Shown in pieces: positions 7,491 to 14,665 of a DNA stretch of 16,633 bases; the stretch's first letter is position 1, and each line of letters starts with the position of its first letter. The translations under genes were made by a program, and so were the position numbers. The DNA is from Actinomycetes bacterium (GTDB lineage: Bacteria > Bacillota_I > Bacilli_A > RF39 > UBA660): the NCBI GenBank assembly GCA_021152765.1, contig JAGKUT010000002.1, positions 1 to 16,633 of the forward strand, written 5' to 3'. The notes under the pieces were generated by a model, which did not search any database, was not told the DNA's origin, and worked only from the letters and a program-made list of their open reading frames with translations.

Positions 7491-7867
7491 TTAAAAGCAA
7501 GTTCAACATTTAAATCAGTATCATTAATAGCTATATATAAAAATATAATGCCACTGATAAATATTAATAAAGAAGCAAGAAAAGACAAATATAAAAGTCT
7601 TTTCTTTTTTTTACTATCATAACAATTAATATCTTTTAAACTACTATAAGAATCATATAAAAAATAAAAATATACAAGAATTAAAACAGAAAAAATCAAA
7701 ATCATAATATTTCTATATTTATTTTTACTACAACAATCATTAAAAATAAAATATTTTCTTTCTAAATAATTAGAATAATAACTTAAAGCAATTATTCCTA
7801 TATAAATAACCCAAATAAAATCTTCTATCCTAATTTGTCTTAACTTCTCATCAATCTTACTATTCAT
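7487..7867 (-). CDS. Small hypothetical membrane protein
   Basis: 126 residues, unrecognised. Three hydrophobic segments at about 17-33, 54-71 and 91-113 are separated by lysine-rich loops (KKKKR at 86-90), so probably three membrane spans. A Cys pair (CC, 45-46) lies in the first loop. I see no ribosome binding site before the ATG. A TATTAT hexamer (7873-7878) ends only 5 nt upstream, so the message could be leaderless, or the start could be wrong. It sits downstream of the tRNA terminator and converges on the zinc-ribbon gene. Length and composition support a real gene, but less firmly than its neighbours. Confidence 0.6.
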   Translation of the reverse strand: MNSKIDEKLRQIRIEDFIWVIYIGIIALSYYSNYLERKYFIFNDCCSKNKYRNIMILIFSVLILVYFYFLYDSYSSLKDINCYDSKKKKRLLYLSFLASLLIFISGIIFLYIAINDTDLNVELAFN

Positions 7868-7900
7868 ACTAAATAATATGAAAAAAAAGGTAGAGAATGA

Positions 7901-7926
7901 AAAAAAATAACTCCCAAGAGTTATTT
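7901..7926 (-). terminator. Terminator of the tRNA-Asn/tRNA-Glu transcript
   Basis: On the - strand, a 9-bp stem AAATAACTC/GAGTTATTT with loop TTGG is followed by a run of T residues (7901-7907). It starts 11 nt after the tRNA-Glu CCA. Confidence 0.8.
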
Positions 7927-7937
7927 ATAACTTAAGT

Positions 7938-8014
7938 TGGTGACCCGTACGGGATTTGAACCCATGAATGCATGCGTGAAAGGCATGTGTGTTGAACCAC
8001 TTCACCAACGGGCC
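7938..8014 (-). tRNA. trnE: tRNA-Glu(TTC)
   Basis: 77 nt including an encoded CCA. The acceptor stem pairs GGCCCGT with ACGGGTC, discriminator A. The anticodon stem CATGC/GCATG closes the 7-nt loop CTTTCAC, giving anticodon TTC, which reads GAA and GAG. The T arm holds GGGTTCAAATCCC. It is cotranscribed with tRNA-Asn, 7 nt downstream of it. In organisms lacking GlnRS, glutamate charging of tRNA-Gln also depends on the GluRS that serves this tRNA, which links it loosely to the nearby gatCAB. Confidence 0.95.
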
Positions 8015-8021
8015 AACAAAA

Positions 8022-8097
8022 TGGCGCTCAATGTAGGGCTCGAACCTACGACCCTGTGATTAACAGTCACATGCTCTACCGACTGAGCTAATTGAGC
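8022..8097 (-). tRNA. trnN: tRNA-Asn(GTT)
   Basis: 76 nt with encoded CCA. The acceptor stem is GCTCAAT/ATTGAGC with discriminator G, as is normal for tRNA-Asn. The anticodon stem TGTGA/TCACA closes the loop CTGTTAA, giving anticodon GTT, which reads AAC and AAT. The D arm has AGCTCAGTCGGTAGAGC and the T arm GTAGGTTCGAGCCCTAC. It lies just beyond asnS and is the cognate tRNA of the Asn T-box upstream of gatC: anticodon GTT pairs fully with specifier AAC. Confidence 0.96.
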
Positions 8098-8126
8098 AAA
8101 CCCGTCTTCAAATCAAAGACAAATTG

Positions 8127-8155
8127 ATTATATAATAATTTGAAGGTTAATGCAA
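8127..8155 (-). promoter_or_regulatory. Promoter of the tRNA-Asn/tRNA-Glu pair
   Basis: On the - strand, -35 TTGCAT (8150-8155), exactly 17 bp, then a perfect -10 TATAAT (8127-8132). The tRNA-Asn 5' end lies 29 nt downstream. It is the one strong promoter in the window without the TGn extension. Confidence 0.8.
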
Positions 8156-8230
8156 TAGTTTTTTTAAAATTTTTTTAATTTATATAATCTAACACTAAAT
8201 ATAATATGAAAAAATAAATAAAATATACAA

Positions 8231-8253
8231 AAAAGAAGATAAAATCTTCTTTT
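8231..8253 (-). terminator. Terminator of the gatCAB-asnS operon
   Basis: A perfect 10-bp inverted repeat AAAAGAAGAT/ATCTTCTTTT with a 3-nt loop. The asnS TAA (8252-8254) lies at its base. On the - strand, its 3' arm ends in T residues. Confidence 0.75.
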
Positions 8254-9628
8254 AAAAATCACAATTACCTGGAGTTCTAGGGAATGCAATAACATCCCTA
8301 ATGTTTTCAACACCAGTTAAATACATAATTAATCTTTCAAAACCTAAACCGAATCCAGAGTGATAACATCCACCATATCTTCTTAAATTGTTATACCAAT
8401 AAACAGTATCTTGATCTACTCCCATTTGATTCATTCTAGAAACTAACTTATCATAATCCTCTTCCCTTTGAGAACCACCAATTAATTCTCCTATACCAGG
8501 AACCTCTAAATCAACTGCTGCAACAGTCTTGTCATCACCATTTAACTTCATATACCAAGCCTTAATATCTTTAGGCCAATCAGTAATAAATACCGGTCCA
8601 TTAAAATATTCAGTAATATACTTCTCATGTTCCTTAGCTATATCATCATCATAACTAGGTTCAAACTCCCATTTAACATTAGCACTCTTTAATATATCAA
8701 CTGCTTCATGATGAGTAATTCTCTTGAATTCAGAATTAACTAATTTTTCTAATTTTTCTTTAAGTCCTTTAGAAACAAATTTATCAAAGAATTCTACTTC
8801 ATCCGAACAATTATCTAAAATATAATTAACAATATACTTAAGCATATCCTCTTCAATATCCATTAAACCATCTAAATCACAGAAAGCAATCTCAGGTTCA
8901 ATCATCCAGAACTCATTCGCATGAGTTTTAGTATTAGAATTCTCAGTTCTAAAAGTAGGACCAAAAGTATAAATCTTCTTAAATGCCATAGCCATTGCTT
9001 CACCATGTAATTGACCAGTACCAGTGATATAAGATTGTTTCTTAAATAAATCTTGACTCATATCTACACTACCATCAACCATTGGTAAATTATTAAAATC
9101 AAGTGTAGTAACCTTAAACATTTGGTTCTCGCCTTCACAATCAGCTGTAGTAATCAAAGGAGTATGAGCATATATATACCCATTCTTTTGAAAATACTCA
9201 TGAATTGCGAAAGCAGCCATACTTCTTACTCTAAATAATGCTTGAAACATATTAGTTCTAGGACGTAAATAAGCTTGTTCTCTTAAAAACTCCATAGAAT
9301 GTCTTTTAGGTTGAATAGGATAATCCTCTGGACAATCCCCTTCTAACTTATAAGACTTCATAACTACTTCATAATCTTGACCTGCACCAACAGATTCTTT
9401 TAAAACACCAACGACACTTATCGCACATCCAACATGTAACTTTTGGATCTCATCAAAATCACTTAAACTGTTATCATAAACAATTTGAATATGTTTAAAA
9501 CATGTTCCATCAGAAAAATCAATAAACCCAAATTCTTTTTGTTTTCTATGATTTCTAATCCATCCTGACAAAGTTATCTCATTACCAACATAACTTTTAA
9601 TATCTAAAAATAACTCTTTTAAATCCAT
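8252..9628 (-). CDS. asnS: Asparagine--tRNA ligase
   Basis: Class IIb synthetase, 458 residues, that charges tRNA-Asn directly with asparagine. An N-terminal OB-fold anticodon-binding domain (about 15-95, ITLSGWIRNHRKQKEFGFID) is followed by the catalytic domain. Motif 1 is around RPRTNMFQALFRVRS, motif 2 is FGPTFRTENSNTKTHANEFW, and motif 3 is GLGFERLIMYLTG near the C-terminus. The ENSNT and EPEIAF segments point to AsnRS rather than AspRS. The start is supported by GAGGT 5 nt upstream, inside the end of gatB. It begins 3 nt after the gatB stop and closes the operon. With GatCAB also present, the cell has in principle two routes to Asn-tRNA. Confidence 0.96.
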   Translation of the reverse strand: MDLKELFLDIKSYVGNEITLSGWIRNHRKQKEFGFIDFSDGTCFKHIQIVYDNSLSDFDEIQKLHVGCAISVVGVLKESVGAGQDYEVVMKSYKLEGDCPEDYPIQPKRHSMEFLREQAYLRPRTNMFQALFRVRSMAAFAIHEYFQKNGYIYAHTPLITTADCEGENQMFKVTTLDFNNLPMVDGSVDMSQDLFKKQSYITGTGQLHGEAMAMAFKKIYTFGPTFRTENSNTKTHANEFWMIEPEIAFCDLDGLMDIEEDMLKYIVNYILDNCSDEVEFFDKFVSKGLKEKLEKLVNSEFKRITHHEAVDILKSANVKWEFEPSYDDDIAKEHEKYITEYFNGPVFITDWPKDIKAWYMKLNGDDKTVAAVDLEVPGIGELIGGSQREEDYDKLVSRMNQMGVDQDTVYWYNNLRRYGGCYHSGFGLGFERLIMYLTGVENIRDVIAFPRTPGNCDF

Positions 9629-9631
9629 AAT

Positions 9632-11086
9632 TTACCTCTTTTCTATCTCCTCAATCATCATATTACGAGTAATACCTGGATTTGCTTGACCTCTAGTTTT
9701 CTTCATAACCTGACCAACTAGATAGTCAACAACATTAGTTCTACCAGCTTTATACTTTTCTATATTATCACCATTCTCATCCAATACCTCAGTAACAATC
9801 TTTAAAATTTCATCTGCTGAACCAATTTGTTTCATACCAGACTCTTCTACAACACTCTTAGGATCTTTATTCTCATCTAAACACTTAAATAATACTTCCT
9901 TACCTTGTTTACTTGAAATAGTACCATCTTGAACCATATCAATTAAATCCTTTAACATAGAAGGAGTAACATAAATATCATCAATAGATAATAACTCTTT
10001 ATTTAAATATCCAAGAATAACACTACTTATCCAGTTAGAAGCACTCTTAGGATCAGCTCCACATTTAATAGTATCTTCATAATAATCAGAAACATTCTTT
10101 TCTTTTACTAAAATAGTTGCATCATAATTAGATAAACCATATTCATCCATATACTTAGCTTTTCTTTCATGAGCTAAAACAGGAATACTAGCCTTAATCT
10201 CATCAATCCAACTAGAACTCAACTTAATCTTTGGAATATTAGGATCAATAAAATACTTATAATCAATCGCATCAACTTTACTACGCATATAAACAGTAGT
10301 CATAGTATCCTCATCCCAACGTCTTGTTTGTTGAGACATAGAATCATATTCACCCGATTCTTTTAACTTAATCTGTCTTTCAATCTCATAATTAATTGCT
10401 TCTCTTACAGCGCCAAAAGAATTTACATTCTTAATCTCAACCTTAGTACCAAAATTTTCAGGAACTTCTTCCAAATCAGCATCCATAATAGAAACATTAA
10501 CATCACATCTTATTTGACCTTTTTTACTATCAGCTTCACTTATATCAGCATATCTATAAATACTCCTTACAGTCTCTAAGAAAGCCATTGCCTCAGTTGA
10601 ATCATGAAAACAAGGCTCAGTTACTAACTCAAGTAAAGGGACACCAGCACGATTATAATCAATAGTTGAAAAACCAGGCATATGATCCATAGAAGCTGAA
10701 TCTTCTTCTAAGTGAATATTATTAATAAAAGCTTCCTTATATTCTCCATCACAATCATATTTTAATGAACCATAAATTCCAATAGGAGCAGGTTTAGTCT
10801 CCTGAGTAATCTGATATCCTTTAGGTAAATCAGGATAATAATAATTCTTTCTTTCAAAATATAAATACTCTGGAACCTTACATCCTAACATTAAACTCAT
10901 CATAATTGACTTTCTAACAGCTTCTTTATTAACAACAGGAAGAGTTCCAGGAAATCCCATATCAAGAGGTCTTACATTACCATTAGGACAATCATTAAAA
11001 CTATTAGAAGCACTAGAAAAAACTTTAGAATTGGTTCTACTTATCTCACAGTGCATCTCTAAACCAATTATTGCCTTATACTTCAT
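9632..11086 (-). CDS. gatB: Asp/Glu-tRNA amidotransferase subunit B
   Basis: 484 residues. GatB is the tRNA-binding kinase subunit of GatCAB. It phosphorylates Glu on Glu-tRNA-Gln (or Asp on Asp-tRNA-Asn) before amidation. Visible hallmarks are YKAIIGLEMHCEI at the N-terminus, FPGTLPVVNKEAVRKS, FERKNYYYPDLPKGYQITQ, and a C-terminal YqeY-like helical domain ending in KKTRGQANPGITRNMM. The zinc-site cysteines of many GatB proteins are absent (VFSSAS and RPLDMG in their places), as in Bacillus-type enzymes. I start at the ATG at 11086, because the GGGGG site is 7 nt upstream; a GTG two codons earlier is too close to that site. The first 11 bases overlap gatA, so translation is probably coupled. 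Confidence 0.95.
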   Translation of the reverse strand: MKYKAIIGLEMHCEISRTNSKVFSSASNSFNDCPNGNVRPLDMGFPGTLPVVNKEAVRKSIMMSLMLGCKVPEYLYFERKNYYYPDLPKGYQITQETKPAPIGIYGSLKYDCDGEYKEAFINNIHLEEDSASMDHMPGFSTIDYNRAGVPLLELVTEPCFHDSTEAMAFLETVRSIYRYADISEADSKKGQIRCDVNVSIMDADLEEVPENFGTKVEIKNVNSFGAVREAINYEIERQIKLKESGEYDSMSQQTRRWDEDTMTTVYMRSKVDAIDYKYFIDPNIPKIKLSSSWIDEIKASIPVLAHERKAKYMDEYGLSNYDATILVKEKNVSDYYEDTIKCGADPKSASNWISSVILGYLNKELLSIDDIYVTPSMLKDLIDMVQDGTISSKQGKEVLFKCLDENKDPKSVVEESGMKQIGSADEILKIVTEVLDENGDNIEKYKAGRTNVVDYLVGQVMKKTRGQANPGITRNMMIEEIEKR

Positions 11087-12542
11087 AATCACACCCCCTA
11101 GCTATTTGATTCTTATAATCCATACTACTCTCTAATGCATACGCAATATTAAGTACATTAACGTCATCATAACAATTACCAGTAATATTAACACCTACAG
11201 GTAATCCACCAATAAATCCATTTGGAATAGTAATTGAAGGAAAACCTCCAAAATTTCCAATTTGTAAATGTTCTTCTAAAGGCTCAATATTACTAATTTT
11301 TTTATTCTTAGAATCATCTAAATACTTAGCTGGACCACTACCAACAGGTAAAATAACAGCATCATATTCTTTAAATAATTTCTTCCATTCATCAACAATT
11401 AATCTTCTAGCTCTTTGAGCATTAAAGAAATATCTATCCTTATTCTCAGCTTGTAATACATAAGAACCAATAACAAATCTTCTCTTAATTAAAGAACAAA
11501 AACCTTTAGTTCTATAATTTTTCATCATATCACGATAATTATTACCTTCAGCTCTAGGTCCAAAACTAATACCAGTTAAATTAGACATATTACTTGTAGC
11601 CTCAGCACAACTAATAACTACATAAACAGAACCTACCGCATTTAATAATTTCTGATCAATACTAACTTCAGTAACTTCCATACCAAGTTCTTTGCATTTA
11701 TCTAAAGTATTCATAAAATTACTTAAATGTTCTTTTAGCTCATCAGTTGCATCAGGATAATTATTAATATCACACAACTCTTTTACATAACATAATTTCT
11801 TACCCTTAACATTTCCATCAATAGAATCAAATAAATGAATATTGCTAGAATCCCAACTAGTCATATCATTAGAATCAATTCCCTTCATACCGTCAACTAC
11901 AATAGCTGCGTCACGAACATTTCTAGTTAAAACTCCACAAGTATCTAAACTAGAAGCAAATGGAAATAAACCATATCTAGAAATCATTCCATAAGTAGGC
12001 TTATACCCAACAATTCCACAATAAGCAGCAGGCTTACGAATAGAGTCACCAGTATCAGATCCAAGTGCATATGGATAAACACCACTAGCTACTGCACAAG
12101 CACTTCCAGCCGAAGATCCTGCACACATACGTGTCTTATCCCATGGATTTAAAACAACTCCAGTATGACCAGTAGTACCAGTACCACCCATACCAAATTC
12201 ATCTAAAACAGTTTTATTAACACCAACTGCACCTAATTTCTCTAAATTACTAACTGCTGTAGCTGTAAAAAATGGAACATAATCCTTTAAAGTATTAGAT
12301 GAACCAGTTGAAAGATTTCCTTTAGTACTATAATTATCCTTAATACCATATGGAATACCAGATAATAAATTATCATTAACTTCAACACTCTTAGCGTCAT
12401 CCATAATAGTTACAAATGCATTGCAATCTTCTTGAACCTTATGACTTCTCTCTAAACTTTCTTTAATTAAATCAGAAGAACTAACGACACCATTAACTAA
12501 ATCATTATGTAACTCTTCTATACTCTTAAAACAATTCTTCAT
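11076..12542 (-). CDS. gatA: Asp/Glu-tRNA amidotransferase subunit A (amidase)
   Basis: 488 residues, usual for GatA. It hydrolyses glutamine and passes ammonia to GatB. The amidase-signature triad is visible: Lys68 in GIPYGIKDNY, cis-Ser143 in AGSSAGSACA and nucleophile Ser167 in GSDTGDSIRKPA. The residue before the nucleophile is Asp where most GatA proteins have Gly (TGGSIRQPA). That position contributes a backbone NH to the oxyanion hole, so activity may be retained. KPTYGMISRYGLFPFASSLD follows, as expected. I start at 12542, 1 nt after the gatC stop, with AAGGTGG upstream. A longer frame would run back into gatC and add 17 residues foreign to the family. Its end overlaps gatB by 11 nt. 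Confidence 0.95.
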   Translation of the reverse strand: MKNCFKSIEELHNDLVNGVVSSSDLIKESLERSHKVQEDCNAFVTIMDDAKSVEVNDNLLSGIPYGIKDNYSTKGNLSTGSSNTLKDYVPFFTATAVSNLEKLGAVGVNKTVLDEFGMGGTGTTGHTGVVLNPWDKTRMCAGSSAGSACAVASGVYPYALGSDTGDSIRKPAAYCGIVGYKPTYGMISRYGLFPFASSLDTCGVLTRNVRDAAIVVDGMKGIDSNDMTSWDSSNIHLFDSIDGNVKGKKLCYVKELCDINNYPDATDELKEHLSNFMNTLDKCKELGMEVTEVSIDQKLLNAVGSVYVVISCAEATSNMSNLTGISFGPRAEGNNYRDMMKNYRTKGFCSLIKRRFVIGSYVLQAENKDRYFFNAQRARRLIVDEWKKLFKEYDAVILPVGSGPAKYLDDSKNKKISNIEPLEEHLQIGNFGGFPSITIPNGFIGGLPVGVNITGNCYDDVNVLNIAYALESSMDYKNQIARGCDYEV

Positions 12543-12543
12543 A

Positions 12544-12840
12544 CTAATCCACCACCTTTGGAACTTTAATCTCACAAACACGATAATCATCACAATTGCT
12601 CATTAAGTCCTCAATAGAAGCAGATTCTTCTGCAACATCCTCTCTTAACTCACAACTAAAATCATCCAAACACCAACTCATTGGTTCAATAGAACTAATT
12701 CCTTCAATCTCATTAATAATATTAATATCACTATCAATCTTATCAAATTCAGATAAAACCATAAGATTCTCTTCATCAGTTAAACCAATTAATAACTTTT
12801 CAGCATAATCATTAACCATTTCTTTTGTAAACTTTCCCAT
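12544..12840 (-). CDS. gatC: Asp/Glu-tRNA amidotransferase subunit C
   Basis: 98 residues. This small helical subunit wraps and stabilises the GatA-GatB interface. The family pattern is visible: an N-terminal helix KFTKEMVNDYAEKLLIGLTD, a middle EGISSIEPMSWCLDDFSCEL with the conserved EPM, then LREDVAEES and the terminal KVPKVVD. The start at 12840 has AGGAGG 4 nt upstream; extending to a TTG at 12855 would include that site in the coding region. It is the first gene after the Asn T-box terminator and is followed by gatA after a single base. Confidence 0.93.
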   Translation of the reverse strand: MGKFTKEMVNDYAEKLLIGLTDEENLMVLSEFDKIDSDINIINEIEGISSIEPMSWCLDDFSCELREDVAEESASIEDLMSNCDDYRVCEIKVPKVVD

Positions 12841-12857
12841 ATTGCCTCCTAACAAAT

Positions 12858-12902
12858 AAAAAAACAGTAATCAAATCCCAAAAAAGGGACGAATTACTGT
12901 TA
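12858..12902 (-). terminator. Attenuator terminator of the Asn T-box
   Basis: On the - strand, AACAGTAAT pairs with ATTACTGTT, with an inner CCC/GGG stem around a T6 loop, followed by seven T residues (12858-12864). It lies 18 nt before the gatC start and competes with the T-box antiterminator. Confidence 0.88.
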
Positions 12903-13091
12903 AAATCCGCGGTACCACCCTAGTTACACTAAGTCACTCAATGATGATAACGGAATCAATCCGACTTATTCTACTAAACCTTCGATAAGTAACTCCATGG
13001 TGTTATTCATGTTTAACATATTACTAGTATTCCACCATCACTAGCTCTCTTTAAACTGTTTTAAACATTACTTCTCCACTTCAAAGTCATA
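12858..13091 (-). promoter_or_regulatory. Asn-specific T-box riboswitch leader of gatCAB-asnS
   Basis: On the - strand, stem I pairs ATGTTTAA with TTAAACAT just above the specifier loop. The apical part carries AGAGAGCTAGTGATGGTGGA. The specifier loop reads GAATAACACC, with specifier AAC (Asn) at 13002-13004, and is followed by ATGGAGTTAC. The T-box element AGGGTGGTACCGCGG occupies about 12907-12921. The tRNA-Asn gene in this window has anticodon GTT, fully complementary to AAC. Its discriminator G would form a G-U pair with the UGGU bulge. Uncharged tRNA-Asn should turn on both the amidotransferase and AsnRS. Confidence 0.92.
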
Positions 13092-13097
13092 TACCCT

Positions 13098-13126
13098 ATT
13101 ATAACATAGTTTTTTGTTTTTGTGCA
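13098..13126 (-). promoter_or_regulatory. Promoter of the Asn T-box operon
   Basis: On the - strand, -35 TGCACA (13121-13126, 4 of 6), a 17-bp spacer and a perfect -10 TATAAT (13098-13103) preceded by TGT. It overlaps the last codons and stop of the upstream unknown gene. Predicted start is about 13091, so the leader is about 250 nt. Confidence 0.7.
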
Positions 13127-13827
13127 TGTTTTTTTTCAACACTTTTTATTTTATATTCATAATCACTAAAATCACCTATTACTTCGTCATATAATGGTAA
13201 TTCATAAGTATCTTCATTAACACTACAGAACATTCCATTTCTATATTCACTTGTATAACATTTTCTACTATTAACCTCAGGAATATAATGATAATTCATC
13301 TCATCAATTTTAACAATCTCATTCTTAACAACACATTGTTTAATATATCTATCATAATTTGTTCCCATTAATCTCTTCATAATAATACCATTTAAACAAG
13401 TATTCTTTTCAATATGTGTATCACTCATAATAAACTTCTTATTATTATCATAATAGCTCTCTTCCTCTATCTTTTCAAGTTCAACAATTCCACGTTCTCC
13501 ATATTTACGATAATTACCAAAGAATTCTATCTTTATTCCATCATGAGATTTTTCATATGTTATTTTTTCTCTATAATTTAAATTATTATTCTTAATATAA
13601 ATCTTACTATTATTTATTTTTATATGAAGATCTGAATCATCCTCATTTTTAAAACCAAACTCACACTTATTATCAGTGATATTTTTAACTACCAATATCC
13701 CATTATTTTTTCTTATACTATTTGCAGTATATTTAAGAAGTGCATAATTATTAGTAACTTCTTTGATTTTTGAAATAATAAAATCAAATTCACAATCAAA
13801 TTCAAGTTCACCATCAATAAATAACAT
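13099..13827 (-). CDS. Hypothetical protein, paralogue of the neighbouring upstream gene
   Basis: 242 residues, family not recognised. It is soluble, with no signal peptide or membrane segment. It is rich in Asn, Lys, Tyr and Ile with alternating beta-like stretches (LHIKINNSKIYIKNNN, GIKIEFFGNYRKYGERG). A basic tail ends it (KKHAQKQKTML). It resembles the next gene: FKNE then IYIKNN near residue 60-85, and SEYRNGMF near 200 versus SEYEVGMF. I start at 13827, where AGGAGG is 7 nt upstream; the ATG at 13833 lies almost on the site. It has its own promoter. Its stop overlaps the promoter of the gatCAB operon. No function is proposed. Confidence 0.75.
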   Translation of the reverse strand: MLFIDGELEFDCEFDFIISKIKEVTNNYALLKYTANSIRKNNGILVVKNITDNKCEFGFKNEDDSDLHIKINNSKIYIKNNNLNYREKITYEKSHDGIKIEFFGNYRKYGERGIVELEKIEEESYYDNNKKFIMSDTHIEKNTCLNGIIMKRLMGTNYDRYIKQCVVKNEIVKIDEMNYHYIPEVNSRKCYTSEYRNGMFCSVNEDTYELPLYDEVIGDFSDYEYKIKSVEKKHAQKQKTML

Positions 13828-13851
13828 AAGCATTCCTCCTATTAGTGATAT

Positions 13852-13879
13852 AGTATAGCAGGTTTTTATAAAATATCAA
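13852..13879 (-). promoter_or_regulatory. Candidate promoter of the first unknown paralogue
   Basis: On the - strand, TTGATA (13874-13879), a 16-bp spacer and TATACT (13852-13857) preceded by TGC (extended -10). Confidence 0.6.
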
Positions 13880-13886
13880 TACATTT

Positions 13887-14582
13887 TTATATAAACGACT
13901 TAACTTTTTGAAAGCCTTTCACTTCACATAAATCAACTTTATTAAACTTAGGATTAATATATTTAGAAGCATCACCACTTCCAAACATACCAACTTCATA
14001 CTCACTATAATAATATTCTTTAGAATCTAAATCAGGCTGATTAAAATAATTAGTAACTTTCTCCCTAACAATATTACCATCAACTAGATAATCACTAGTA
14101 ACCACTCTATAATTCTCATATAAAGCATTTTTCAATTGATTATTCATATCAACATCATCACTACTTAAATAACTTGTACAAGACTTTCTATTTAAAATTA
14201 AATCACCATTAGAATCATACTTAATCAAACATTCAACAGTTCTATTCTCATCATAATTTGGACACTCTACTTTAGAATAAATTGTAATATCAATATCCAC
14301 ACTATTATTAGAATTCAAATGATAATTAAGTTCATGATCATTACCATCTAAATTATTCTTAACATAAACATTATCAGGACTTATAAATATGTAAACATAT
14401 TCACCCTTCTCATTTTTAAAAGCATAGTTGTTATTATCGCAAAAAAAATTAGTAACTCCATTATAATTAATTAAATCATTTATTAGATTATTAATCATAA
14501 CATTGTTACTAATAGAACTTAAAATATTAAAACAATCTTTTGTCTCAAAAACACATTTTTCTTTGAAATCCATCTTTCTCAT
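13887..14582 (-). CDS. Hypothetical protein, paralogue of the neighbouring downstream gene
   Basis: 231 residues, not recognised. It has no signal peptide or membrane span. It is Asn/Asp-rich (for example SNNSVDIDITIYSKVECPNY), contains several cysteines, and has a predicted beta-rich middle. Similarity to the gene at 13099-13827 is low but collinear: AFKNE followed by VYVKNN, a long middle, then YYSEYEVGMFGS near residue 193. Both end in a short VKG/IKS segment followed by Lys-Val or Val-Glu-Lys. AGGAG lies 7 nt before the ATG. The two genes lie 59 bp apart, each with a promoter, so they look like a diverged tandem duplication. No function is proposed. Confidence 0.75.
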   Translation of the reverse strand: MRKMDFKEKCVFETKDCFNILSSISNNVMINNLINDLINYNGVTNFFCDNNNYAFKNEKGEYVYIFISPDNVYVKNNLDGNDHELNYHLNSNNSVDIDITIYSKVECPNYDENRTVECLIKYDSNGDLILNRKSCTSYLSSDDVDMNNQLKNALYENYRVVTSDYLVDGNIVREKVTNYFNQPDLDSKEYYYSEYEVGMFGSGDASKYINPKFNKVDLCEVKGFQKVKSFI

Positions 14583-14605
14583 AACACCACTCCTATCCTA
14601 AATAA

Positions 14606-14634
14606 AGGATATCACAAATACTAAAACTAGTCAA
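14606..14634 (-). promoter_or_regulatory. Candidate promoter of the second unknown paralogue
   Basis: On the - strand, TTGACT (14629-14634), a 17-bp spacer and TATCCT (14606-14611) preceded by TGA (extended -10). It begins directly after the terminator of the pilin-like gene. Confidence 0.6.
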
Positions 14635-14635
14635 T

Positions 14636-14665
14636 AAAAAAGAAACCACATTAATGTAGTTTCTT
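14636..14665 (-). terminator. Terminator of the pilin-like gene
   Basis: On the - strand, a stem of about 11-12 bp, AAGAAACTACAT/ATGTGGTTTCTT with one G-U pair, is followed by six T residues. The gene's stop codon (14664-14666) overlaps the stem. Confidence 0.8.

Noticed and set aside
12596..12808. Open frame of 70 codons on the + strand
   Set aside because: Antisense to gatC, with no ribosome binding site.
12995..13012. Dual-specificity (Asn plus Glu) T-box like the one described for the Clostridium acetobutylicum transamidation operon
   Set aside because: As I recall it, that case depends on overlapping codons GAA and AAC (GAAC). Here the loop reads GAATAAC, so a one-base shift gives TAA or ACA, not GAA. 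The neighbouring tRNA-Glu gene made it tempting, but single Asn specificity fits better.
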